A stretch of 7,566 bases of DNA from Sphingomonadales bacterium (GCA_004292705.1 RDXA01000131.1:1-7566); one strand, 5' to 3'. Positions 1 to 6,485 are shown, counted from the first letter of the stretch. Numbers and translations are program-made. The notes: generated by a model not told the origin, from the letters alone.

Positions 1-107
1 TTGAAGGCGGTCGCGTCATCCTTGAAATACTGGATGAGCGTGCCGGGCTCAGGCCCCTCATAGAGAATCTTGGCCTTGCCTTCGTAAAGCTTGGTGCGGC
101 GGGACAT
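1..107 (-). CDS. purC: Phosphoribosylaminoimidazole-succinocarboxamide synthase (SAICAR synthetase), N-terminal fragment
   Basis: PurC joins CAIR and aspartate using ATP to make SAICAR, a cytoplasmic step of de novo purine synthesis. Only the first 35 codons are visible; the gene runs off the left edge. The translation begins MSRRTKLYEGKAKILYEG and continues to a QYFKDDATAF stretch. The K-x-Y-E-G-K-A-K-x-x-Y motif is the hallmark N-terminal nucleotide-binding segment of the family, and the 'KDDATAF' stretch fits as well. The ATG at 107 is preceded by a purine-rich AAAGGGGAAAG stretch suited as a ribosome binding site. The start lies only 23 bases after the 3' end of tRNA-Phe on the same strand, so the message may be released by tRNA processing. 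Identification from the N-terminus alone is firm; catalytic residues further on cannot be checked. Confidence 0.9.
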   Translation of the reverse strand, partial: MSRRTKLYEGKAKILYEGPEPGTLIQYFKDDATAF

Positions 108-130
108 CGGCACTTTCCCCTTTCAGCGAA

Positions 131-205
131 TGGTGCCCGAGGGCGGATTTGAACCACCGACACGCGGATTTTCAATCCGCTGCTCTACCCCTGAGCTACT
201 CGGGC
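131..205 (-). tRNA. tRNA-Phe (anticodon GAA), CCA encoded
   Basis: The reverse strand folds as a complete 75-base cloverleaf. The acceptor stem GCCCGAG pairs with CTCGGGC, followed by discriminator A and a genome-encoded CCA. The D arm is GCTC/GAGC with loop AGGGGTA. The anticodon stem is GCGGA/TCCGC with loop TTGAAAA, giving anticodon GAA (Phe). The variable loop has five bases. The T arm is GGTGG/CCGCC with loop TTCAAAT and one G-T wobble. It lies downstream of yacG and immediately upstream of purC, all on the same strand. An extra T-A pair could form just outside the acceptor stem (T at 206), which is why an end at 206 is also possible, but the 7-bp stem fixes the mature 5' end at 205. Confidence 0.97.
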
Positions 206-333
206 ATTCGCTGCGAGCGACGGGATAGAGCCGATTGGCTGCCCCGGCGAGCAAATGAGAGCGGCCCTATGGCGAAGGTGGCGGGGGTTGGCAAGTAGCT
301 TTGTCGCCCATCGCCCCCTTTCTTCGCGCAGTC

Positions 334-519
334 TCAGTCCTGCTCGCGCCAATCCTCTCGCGCCAGTTCATCGGGGTCGGCGGGTGGGCCGGGAACAGCG
401 TAGGAATCCGAGAACCAACGTGCCAGATCGCGGTCGCGGCAACGGTCGGAACAGAACGGGCTATGCTCGGGCTGGCGCGGCTTGCGGCAGATCGGACAGG
501 GCTTGTGCGAGGTTGTCAT
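334..519 (-). CDS. yacG: YacG-family zinc-binding protein (DNA gyrase inhibitor family)
   Basis: This is a 61-residue protein of the YacG (DUF329) family. In E. coli, YacG is a small zinc protein that binds GyrB and inhibits gyrase. The zinc-finger ligands are visible as C8-x2-C11 and C23-x3-C27 (CPIC ... CSDRC), followed by the typical RDLARWFSDSYAVPG segment and an acidic C-terminus. The frame is open further upstream, but the start is placed at the ATG at 519. That codon precedes the conserved CPICRK motif by seven residues and overlaps the TGA of the upstream RNase E/G-like frame as ATGA, the usual sign of translational coupling. No Shine-Dalgarno is obvious, consistent with coupling. It is the last protein gene before tRNA-Phe. 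Since the upstream gene looks frameshifted, the ribosomes that reach this start would have to come from its second frame or by internal entry. Confidence 0.92.
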   Translation of the reverse strand: MTTSHKPCPICRKPRQPEHSPFCSDRCRDRDLARWFSDSYAVPGPPADPDELAREDWREQD

Positions 520-1365
520 GCAGTGACAAGCTGGGCATGCGCGGCTTCGATAGCAAGGGTCGGATCGATTGCTAGCTCCACCAGCCGTCCGGTCCGGCGC
601 GCCAGATCGTCCAGCCACGGCTGTGTGAGCCGCGCCTTCAGCGCGGGGTGAACGGCAAGCTGGAGCACCCGGCCCGCGCCATCGTCCGCTGCCAGCTCGG
701 CACGCCGCAGCGCCATGCGCGTCGCCATGCCGAGACGATGCTGTGCAAATCGGTGCAGAAGCGAGGGGCCGGATAGGCGGGCGACGAGCTGGACGAAGCC
801 GAACCCGTTCATCGCGGTGCGTTCATGCGCGAAGGCACCCAGCGCCGCACCCAGCGCCTCGTCCACCAAACGGCGATCGGCCTTGGCAGGCAGGGTGGGG
901 AAGTCGATCCCGATATTGCCAGCGATATCGAACCACGCCAGCGCGCGCGCGATGGCCGGGATCGCAGCCAGTGCTACGTCACGCGGGGAGCCGATGCTGT
1001 CGATATCGATAACAGTCATGGCGGGCGTGACGCTGACAAGAATCTCTCCGCCGGGAAAGTCGAGGCTGGCCGAGGATGCCGCCTGCCACACCTCTTCCCA
1101 TAATCCTTGCGCGGGTGATGATGAAATCCAGTGTCTGACCCTCGGTCACCTGCGGGGGCAGGTGATCGACCAGCGCCTCGCTGCCGTTGTCGAGCAGCGC
1201 GACCCCGCGGCGGGTGCCTTTCAATTTGGCGGTGAGCTTGCCGGAGGTCACCAAGCCGGCGCCAAGCTCGCCCGGCCACATGATTTTTGCGGCAAGCACC
1301 CCGTCACCTTCGACCAGCAAAGCCCGCCTTTCGGCGATGCCGTCCTCGATCAGCCACTCAGCCAA
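516..1365 (-). pseudogene. RNase E/G-family ribonuclease, frameshifted with apparent internal deletion
   Basis: Two adjacent frames together resemble the short RNase E/G-family protein found between maf and yacG in sphingomonads. The first part (about residues 1-86, from 1365) begins MAEWLIEDGIAERRALLVEG and runs through EALVDHLP to FIITRA. The second part is in another frame, from about 1108 to the TGA at 516, and starts QGLWEEVWQAAS. It carries TPAMTVIDIDS (aligning with the RNase E segment around catalytic Asp303), GNIGIDFPTL (around Asp346) and a HERTAMNGFGFVQL stretch. Joining the frames needs a net +1 shift near GCA-A-GGA and gives about 283 residues. From memory, relatives carry roughly 40 further residues between these parts, so the damage looks like an internal deletion not divisible by three. 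The start codon is TTG, overlapping the maf stop by 8 bases. Either a real pseudogene, two separately translated fragments (GTG at 1091 could start the second), or an assembly error. Confidence 0.75.
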
Positions 1366-1930
1366 TGGGAAAGCCGGCCGCCTTGAGCAGCGTGCGGGTA
1401 TGGAACAGCGGCAGGCCCATCACGCCCGAATGGCTGCCCCTGATCCACGCGATCAGCCCCTCTGCCGCACCCTGGATCGCATAGCCGCCTGCCTTGCCAC
1501 GCCATTCGCCGCCTTCCAGATAGGCCGCGATTTCGTCTGATGAGAGGCGCTTGAAGCACACCACCGTCTCGTCGAGTCGTTCGCGCAAGGTCCCGTCCGG
1601 CGCCCGTAGCACGACGCTGGAGAGCACCTGGTGCCGCCGCCCGCTCATCAGTTCAAGGCAGGCGCGCGCTTCGTCCTCGGTTTCGGTCTTGGGGAGAATG
1701 CGGCGCCCGACAGCGACAACCGTGTCGCCTGCCAGCACGAAACCAGAGGCGTCCACGGCAAGCGCCTTTTCGCGCCCCATGCGCTGGGCATAGGCCCGCG
1801 GAAGCTCGACTTTGAGGGGGGTCTCGTCAATGTCGGCCGGAACGACGGCGTCAGGCGCAAGGCCCAGCCGTGCAAGCAATTCGCGCCGCCGGGGCGAGGC
1901 TGATGCCAAGGTCAGATGGAGCGAGCCCAT
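1358..1930 (-). CDS. maf: Maf-family nucleoside triphosphate pyrophosphatase (YhdE-like)
   Basis: Maf proteins hydrolyse non-canonical or excess nucleoside triphosphates to monophosphate and pyrophosphate in the cytoplasm; YhdE-type members act on dTTP and UTP. From the ATG at 1930 the protein has 190 residues, the usual family length. Visible motifs are the N-terminal LASASPRRRELL substrate loop (residues 8-19), K55, the catalytic Asp in LAGDTVV (D69), K81 in LPKTETEDEA, the SGRRH turn and the KAGGYAIQG motif (Q153). These fit the dTTP/UTPase subgroup. An in-frame TTG at 1945 lies directly after the infA TAA and would add five residues; the ATG is preferred because relatives have only a few residues before LASASPRR. 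Neither start has a clear Shine-Dalgarno, so coupling to infA is likely. The 3' end overlaps the next gene by 8 bases. Confidence 0.93.
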   Translation of the reverse strand: MGSLHLTLASASPRRRELLARLGLAPDAVVPADIDETPLKVELPRAYAQRMGREKALAVDASGFVLAGDTVVAVGRRILPKTETEDEARACLELMSGRRHQVLSSVVLRAPDGTLRERLDETVVCFKRLSSDEIAAYLEGGEWRGKAGGYAIQGAAEGLIAWIRGSHSGVMGLPLFHTRTLLKAAGFPIG

Positions 1931-1945
1931 CAGGGCCGCCGACAA

Positions 1946-2191
1946 TTATTGCGGGCCGGGGCCGCCGCGACCCGGCATGAAGCGATAGGTGATGCGCGCC
2001 TTGGTCAGATCATACGGCGTGAGTTCGCACAGCACTTCGTCACCAACCAACACCCTGATGCGGTTCTTGCGCATCTTGCCTGCGGTGTGGCCCAGCACTT
2101 CATGGCCGTTTTCAAGCTCCACCCGGAACATCGCATTGGGCAGCAATTCAACCACGCGCCCGCGCATTTCGAGGAGTTCTTCCTTGGCCAT
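1946..2191 (-). CDS. infA: Translation initiation factor IF-1
   Basis: IF-1 binds the 30S A site during initiation and assists IF-2 and IF-3. The 81-residue product begins MAKEELLEMRGRVVELLPNA and keeps the S1-like OB-fold signature throughout, including FRVELENGHEVLGHTAGKMR, RIRVLVGDEV, ELTPYDLTKARITYR. It is longer than the 72-residue E. coli protein because of a Gly/Pro-rich tail (FMPGRGGPGPQ). The frame is open further upstream, but the start is set at the ATG at 2191: it begins the conserved IF-1 N-terminus and has an AAGGA ribosome binding site at 2197-2201, five bases away. It is first in the infA-maf-RNase-yacG run and is transcribed away from the receptor gene. The stop TAA is followed at once by a TTG in the maf frame. 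Confidence 0.97.
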   Translation of the reverse strand: MAKEELLEMRGRVVELLPNAMFRVELENGHEVLGHTAGKMRKNRIRVLVGDEVLCELTPYDLTKARITYRFMPGRGGPGPQ

Positions 2192-2428
2192 GAAATTCCT
2201 TTTTTGTTCGTTGCGGCGCACAATACGCCCGTCGATGTGGGGCTGCGCTTTAGCGATGCGGGAACCAAAAGGGAAGGCTCGTGCTTTAGGGTCACCATAT
2301 GCGGGCTTTTGCAGGTTCTGTTCAGGGGGCATCGCGCATCCTGATGACAGCGGCTTGCGTAACGATCAGGCCCGAAAAGGAACGGTAACAGGCCGTCCTG
2401 CCATACGAATTGCATTCAAAGGGACCCC
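2192..2428. other. Divergent intergenic region between infA and the TonB-dependent receptor
   Basis: This 237-base region separates the divergently transcribed infA and receptor genes and must hold the start signals for both, unless infA is read from elsewhere. Recognisable elements are the ribosome binding sites at its two ends: AAGGA at 2197-2201 on the minus strand for infA, and AAGGGA at 2419-2424 on the plus strand, four bases from the receptor ATG. I found no convincing -35/-10 pair, Fur-box-like palindrome or riboswitch. Frames crossing it are open on the minus strand but do not resemble a protein I know. Confidence 0.5.
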
Positions 2429-5400
2429 ATGAACCTCTCCCCGCTCTCTCGCGCTGCCTTGCGCGCAGGCTCCTGTGCTGTTGCACTTGCGATTGGCCTG
2501 CCGCTCGGTGCAGTCGAAACCGGTGTTGCCACCCAGCCCCAACCCGAACCTGCGCCAGCCCCAGAATCGGAGGAGCTTGAAAGCGCCAGTGATACGGGTG
2601 CGGGCGGCAACGAAATCATCGTGCGTTCCGGGCGGCTCAAGGGCCAGCTGTTCGTTGATCAGGCCCCACTGCTGGAGCTCGACGAGACCGCGATTGCGGC
2701 CGAGGGCGTCACGTCGATCACCGATCTCATCGCCCAAATCAGTGCCCGCACCGGCTCGGCGCGCGGACGCGGGGGTGGCGGCCCGGTGATCCTCGTCAAT
2801 GGCATCCGCATCGGTTCCTTCCGCGAATTCGCGAACTATCCGCCAGAGGCGCTTGCCCGGGTCGAGGTGTTCCCCGAAGAAGTCGCCCAGCGCTTCGGCT
2901 TTCCGCCCGATCGCCGGGTGATCAACCTGATCCTCAAGGACAATTATTCAAATCGTCAGCTCGATTTCGAATATGAAATGCCTTCGCGCGGGGGATATGC
3001 CAGCAACCAGCAACAGCTCGGCATCCTCAAGATCGCCAACGGCGGGCGGATCAATGCCAGCATCCAGGTCACCGATACGAATCTGCTGACCGAGGCCGAG
3101 CGGGATGTGTCGCAGACGCCGGGGTCGGCCTCGCTGGTCGCCGGCGATCCCGCGCAAGCTGAATTCCGCAGTCTGCTTGCCGATACCTTCGGGCTTGATG
3201 CCAACCTTTCGTGGGCCAAGGCCTTTATCGACAGCGGCACTTCGGTGAGCGCTAACCTCAACTATGCGCGAAACGAAGGTCGCAGCATCGACGGGCTCAA
3301 TACCGTCACGCTGACCTCTCCGACTGGCACCAGCGCGTTGCGCACCTTCGGGGCGGACACCCCGCTTGCCCGGCGCACGTCGAGCGATACGATCTCGACC
3401 GCAGGCTCGATCACCAAGCCGGTCAATGCCTTCCGCCTCACCACCACCTTCGACGGCGCCTTCAGCGAGAGCGAGACTGAGATCGACCGGCGGCTTGGGA
3501 CCGCGCAGCTCCAGGTGTTCCGCGATGCCGCGGCGGCTGGCACGCTGGCAATGACCGGGCCGCTGCCGACCAGTGCCGACAACGGCTTCGACACCGCGCG
3601 GAGCCGGATCATCTCCATCGAAACGCAGACGACGTTGGAAGGCCCGCTTGCTGCGCTGCCCGCGGGCGAGGTGCTGGCGACCTTCGACCTTGGTTTCGAC
3701 TGGAAACGGATCGAAAGCAGCGACACGCGCTCGGCGACGGGTGCCGAACTGACCCGCCGGCGCATCTCGACCGGCACGAACCTGGTGGTGCCGCTGACCA
3801 GCACGCGCGAGGAGTTCCTCGATGCGCTTGGCGACTTCACGCTCAACCTGCAGGCAGGGCTCGAGAACCTCAGCGATTTCGGGACGCTGGGGGATTGGAA
3901 CGCCGGCATCACGTGGAAGCCTATCGACGGCCTTGATCTGTCGGCGACCTATATCTGGCGCGAATCCGCGCCTTCGATTTCGGCGCTGGGCAATCCGCAG
4001 GTCGACAATCTCAACGTGCCGGTGTTCGATTTCGTGCGCGGCGAGACGGTGCTGGCGACGGTGCGAACCGGGGGCAACCCGGATCTCCCGGCGGAAACCC
4101 AGCGCGACTGGAAGTTCTCGGCCAATTGGGAGCTGCCCTTCTGGGAGAACTCGCGACTGACGGTCGACTACATCATGAACCGCTCGGATAACGTGGTCAG
4201 CAGCTTCCCGCAGATCACTGCGGAGACCGAAGCGGCATTCCCCGGCAGGGTGACGCGCGATGCGGACGGCCGCGTGGTGCGGGTCGACCGGCGCTCGGTG
4301 AGCTTTGCCGAGACCAAGGCGGACCGCATCCAGTTCACCTTCTCGACCAATGGCAGCATCGGCGCACCGGCCGAAGGTGGCGGCTTCGGCGGACGCGGCG
4401 GCGGGCGTTTTGGCGGCGGTGGTGGGGCTCCTGCCGCAGCAACCACGCCTGCACCGCCGACCACTGGTGCTGCACCTGCGCCGCAGTCTGGCGCGGGCGG
4501 GCCTCCGGCCCGCGGCTTCGCGCCGACAGCGGAGCAGCGCGAGCAATTCATGGCCTTCCGCACCCGGTTGTGCGCTGACGATGGTCTCGCCTTCCTCGAG
4601 AAGCTGGTCGCTGCCATCGACAGCGGAGCGGATATCTCGGCGGAGTTCCCCGGCATTGACCCGGCCCGCCTGGCACCGATGCTGGCGCGGCTGCGCGGGG
4701 CGGACGGCAAGGTCGATCCGGCCCGGTTGGCAGGCTTCCGCACCCGCATCTGCGCGGTCGACCCGTCGATGATGGGTGGCGGCGCTCCCGGGGCGGCTCC
4801 GGGCGGAACTCGCGCTGGCGCGCCAGGTGTACCGGGCGGGGCTGGGCAGGGCATGCCCCCGCAAATCGCCGCGTTCCGTGAGCGCGCCTGCGGCTCCGAT
4901 GGCACTGCCGCGATGACCGCGCTGATTGGCAAGATCGAGCGCGGCGAGGATGTCTCGGCGGAGCTCCCCGGCATCGATCCGGCCTTCATCAAGATGGCAC
5001 TCGACCGTTCGCGCCTGCCTGACGGCACGCTGCCGCCCGAGGCGATCGCACAGTTCCAGCAGCGCTTCTGTGCTGCCGCGCCGCAAGCAGGCGCTGGTGC
5101 GGGCGGTCCCCCTGCGACGGCTGGCGGCGCGCCAGCTGGTGGTCCTGCGTTCAATCCGCTCGCGGGTGGGCGCAACATGCAAGGCTGGCGTTACTTTTTC
5201 AACCTCACCCACACGATCGAGCTTGCCAACGAGATCCTGATCGCTCCCGGCCTCCAGCCGCTCGATCAGCTCGACGGGCAAGCCACTGGCGCCTTCGGCC
5301 AGCCGCGCCATTCGAGCCGGCTCGAAGCAGGTCTGTTCGGCAAGGGGATGGGCTTCCGCCTTTCGGGTATCTACACCGGCGAAACCCGGCTCGACGGAGC

Positions 5401-5653
5401 GGTAGGCACCAGCGATCTGTTCTTCGATGACATCGTCACCTTCAACCTGCGTGTCTTCGCCAACTTGGGTGAGATCGCCGGCAAGAACGAGGGTCTGCTC
5501 AAGGACTTCCGCGTCAGCCTTGTCGCGGACAACCTGTTCGATGCGCAGCGGCAGGTGCGCGATGCCAACGGGATCACGCCGATCAATTACAATCCCTTCG
5601 TGATCGACCCGCTGGGGCTTTACCTCGGGATCGACCTGCGCAAGCTGTTCTGA
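2429..5653 (+). CDS. TonB-dependent outer-membrane receptor with Cys-repeat insert
   Basis: A 1074-residue outer-membrane receptor expected to take up a ligand using TonB-ExbBD energy; the substrate cannot be told. In order: a hydrophobic signal peptide (about residues 1-30), a Pro/Glu-rich linker, a possible TonB box (NEIIVRSG, 61-68), and a plug domain (about 74-172) with the ILVNGIRIGSF and ALARVEVFPEEVAQRFG segments and the closing PDRRVINLILK. A beta-barrel then runs to the C-terminal LYLGIDLRKLF, whose last residue is Phe as expected for BAM recognition. About 275 residues (645-918) interrupt the barrel with Gly-rich linkers and two Cys-bounded repeats; without them the length is about 800, ordinary for the family. 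The start is the ATG at 2429 with AAGGGA just upstream. No sigma/anti-sigma pair, transporter or catabolic gene lies next to it, so it is an orphan here. It converges on the hydrolase gene with 22 bases between the stops. Confidence 0.92.
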   Translation: MNLSPLSRAALRAGSCAVALAIGLPLGAVETGVATQPQPEPAPAPESEELESASDTGAGGNEIIVRSGRLKGQLFVDQAPLLELDETAIAAEGVTSITDLIAQISARTGSARGRGGGGPVILVNGIRIGSFREFANYPPEALARVEVFPEEVAQRFGFPPDRRVINLILKDNYSNRQLDFEYEMPSRGGYASNQQQLGILKIANGGRINASIQVTDTNLLTEAERDVSQTPGSASLVAGDPAQAEFRSLLADTFGLDANLSWAKAFIDSGTSVSANLNYARNEGRSIDGLNTVTLTSPTGTSALRTFGADTPLARRTSSDTISTAGSITKPVNAFRLTTTFDGAFSESETEIDRRLGTAQLQVFRDAAAAGTLAMTGPLPTSADNGFDTARSRIISIETQTTLEGPLAALPAGEVLATFDLGFDWKRIESSDTRSATGAELTRRRISTGTNLVVPLTSTREEFLDALGDFTLNLQAGLENLSDFGTLGDWNAGITWKPIDGLDLSATYIWRESAPSISALGNPQVDNLNVPVFDFVRGETVLATVRTGGNPDLPAETQRDWKFSANWELPFWENSRLTVDYIMNRSDNVVSSFPQITAETEAAFPGRVTRDADGRVVRVDRRSVSFAETKADRIQFTFSTNGSIGAPAEGGGFGGRGGGRFGGGGGAPAAATTPAPPTTGAAPAPQSGAGGPPARGFAPTAEQREQFMAFRTRLCADDGLAFLEKLVAAIDSGADISAEFPGIDPARLAPMLARLRGADGKVDPARLAGFRTRICAVDPSMMGGGAPGAAPGGTRAGAPGVPGGAGQGMPPQIAAFRERACGSDGTAAMTALIGKIERGEDVSAELPGIDPAFIKMALDRSRLPDGTLPPEAIAQFQQRFCAAAPQAGAGAGGPPATAGGAPAGGPAFNPLAGGRNMQGWRYFFNLTHTIELANEILIAPGLQPLDQLDGQATGAFGQPRHSSRLEAGLFGKGMGFRLSGIYTGETRLDGAVGTSDLFFDDIVTFNLRVFANLGEIAGKNEGLLKDFRVSLVADNLFDAQRQVRDANGITPINYNPFVIDPLGLYLGIDLRKLF
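4571..4753 (+). repeat. Cys-bounded repeat unit 1 (in-gene, 61 codons)
   Basis: Residues C715 to C775 of the receptor. The unit is entered by FRTRLC and closes with FRTRIC. It contains the core DISAEFPGIDPA and a RLRGADGKVDPARL segment. It aligns without gaps to unit 2, with 27 of 61 residues identical by hand count. The only two cysteines are the first and last residues, suggesting one disulfide per unit. Confidence 0.85.
4889..5071 (+). repeat. Cys-bounded repeat unit 2 (in-gene, 61 codons)
   Basis: Residues C821 to C881 of the receptor, offset 318 bases from unit 1. It is entered by FRERAC and closes with FQQRFC, contains DVSAELPGIDPA and a RLPDGTLPPEAI segment, and again has cysteines only at its two ends, 60 residues apart. 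DNA around the SAE-PGIDP core (from about 4946) matches unit 1 at 34 of 39 bases, which supports origin by duplication. Confidence 0.85.
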
Positions 5654-5675
5654 GGCACCTGCCTCCGCAGGAGTA

Positions 5676-6485
5676 TCAGGCGACGCTGGTGCGGGGAAAC
5701 ATCCACTGGTGGATCAGCGCAGGCGCGAAGGGCTGCCACGCCCCCTCCGCCTGCGCCAGCCGGTCGGCGATGGCGACCATCACACTCGGGTTGACGCCGA
5801 GGCCGCAATGGCTGGCGTGAACCTGAATGTTCTCGGTCGTCTGCTCGGCTGCCGCCTTGTCGGGATGCTGCACCGATCCGCGCCAATGCACGATCCCGTC
5901 GGTCTTGGTGAAGATTGACGTGGTCGGCACCGGCGGCGCTTCGTCCAGCCCGCGGAACCGCCCGTTCTGCATCGGCTCGGGCTCCTTGCCGTTGAGCATT
6001 TCGAACAGGCGGGCGGCATGGGTGTGTCCGCGATCATCGGAAATCGGGCTGCCAAGGCTGATCACCAGTCGCACCTTGTCAGGGTGAAGCTTGGCAAGCT
6101 CGCGCGCCAGCACGCCGCCAAGGCTCCAGCCGACCAGTGACACGGTGCGACCGCTGGCCTTGAACAACCGCTCGATCTGGTTTTCCAACCGTCGGATCAG
6201 GGCGTTGTCGATCTTGACGTTGCGCCCCGAATCCCACCCGTGGGCGTCATAGCCGAGGCGGGCGAGGATATTGCGCATCGGCACGGTTGAGCTGTTCGAG
6301 GCCATGAACCCCGGCAGAACCATGACCGCATGGCCATCGCCCTTGGGCAGTGAGGCCATCAGCGGGCGCGAAGCAAAGAGCAGCCCCAGCTCCAACATCG
6401 CGCGCCCCTCGACCAGCGTCCAGAAGCGGTGCGGCGGCTCGGCCTTGCGCGCGGATCCCGCCGTATCGATTGCGATGCTGGCCAT
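5676..6485 (-). CDS. Alpha/beta hydrolase (esterase/lipase-like)
   Basis: A 269-residue alpha/beta-hydrolase, probably cytoplasmic because no signal peptide is seen. The oxyanion-side motif is VMVLPGFMAS (54-63), the nucleophile elbow is GWSLGG (119-124, Ser121), the likely acid is Asp196 in TKTDGIVHW, and the likely catalytic His is H226 in ASHCGLGVNP. The full triad is thus present. The substrate is not known; an ester or lipid is inferred because the gene follows a wax ester synthase/DGAT gene, overlapping its stop by one base (TAATG). A good ribosome binding site AGGAGA lies seven bases upstream of the ATG at 6485, within the end of the upstream gene, which supports this start. Co-transcription with the acyltransferase is very likely. 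It ends 22 bases from the convergent receptor stop. Confidence 0.9.
   Translation of the reverse strand: MASIAIDTAGSARKAEPPHRFWTLVEGRAMLELGLLFASRPLMASLPKGDGHAVMVLPGFMASNSSTVPMRNILARLGYDAHGWDSGRNVKIDNALIRRLENQIERLFKASGRTVSLVGWSLGGVLARELAKLHPDKVRLVISLGSPISDDRGHTHAARLFEMLNGKEPEPMQNGRFRGLDEAPPVPTTSIFTKTDGIVHWRGSVQHPDKAAAEQTTENIQVHASHCGLGVNPSVMVAIADRLAQAEGAWQPFAPALIHQWMFPRTSVA

Larger units (their letters stand above)
4361..5182 (+). other. Insert within receptor barrel: Gly/Ala/Pro-rich linkers and two Cys-bounded units
   Basis: Residues about 645-918 of the receptor do not look like barrel strands. They begin with a Gly/Arg/Phe-rich tract (650-669), pass through an Ala/Pro/Thr-rich linker, then repeat unit 1 (715-775), a Gly/Ala/Pro linker, repeat unit 2 (821-881) and another Gly/Ala/Pro linker before the strand GWRYFFNLTHTIEL resumes at 919. 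Counting hairpins back from the C-terminal strand (short turn MG between strands 18 and 19; long loop after strand 17) puts this insert between strands 16 and 17, on the periplasmic side. That topology is inferred by eye. Confidence 0.6.

Noticed and set aside
225..254. Possible tRNA-Phe promoter on the minus strand (TTGCTC, 18-base spacer, CTCTAT)
   Set aside because: The -35-like half matches at three positions and the -10-like half at only two; chance matches of this quality are common in GC-rich DNA.
715..1386. A 223-codon plus-strand frame across the RNase region
   Set aside because: The translation shows no family motif, and it lies opposite the RNase E/G-like reading, whose motifs are recognisable in both frames.
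2296..2325. Possible infA promoter on the minus strand (CTGAAC, 18-base spacer, CATATG)
   Set aside because: Only three of six matches in each half; position is plausible but the signal is not strong enough to annotate.
2192..2332. N-terminal extension of infA to an upstream Met at 2332
   Set aside because: The added 47 residues do not resemble IF-1, and the ATG at 2191 has its own AAGGA site and the conserved MAKEELLEM start.
4691..4738. ADGKVDP and PDGTLPP segments of the repeats as EF-hand calcium loops
   Set aside because: The acidic residues required at loop positions 1, 3 and 12 are missing, so only a vague resemblance remains.
4168..5178. Minus-strand Pro/Ala-rich 336-codon frame opposite the insert
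   Set aside because: Its composition follows directly from the complement of the Gly/Ala/Pro codons of the insert; no independent start signal or domain is seen.
2948..5311. A 787-codon open frame on the minus strand inside the receptor gene
   Set aside because: It is the antisense shadow of a high-GC gene. Its translation is Arg/Ala-rich without recognisable domains, while the plus strand reads a clear receptor end to end.
5658..5671. Small hairpin CCTGC-CTCC-GCAGG between the convergent genes as a bidirectional terminator
   Set aside because: Only five base pairs and no T-run on either strand; too weak to call a terminator.
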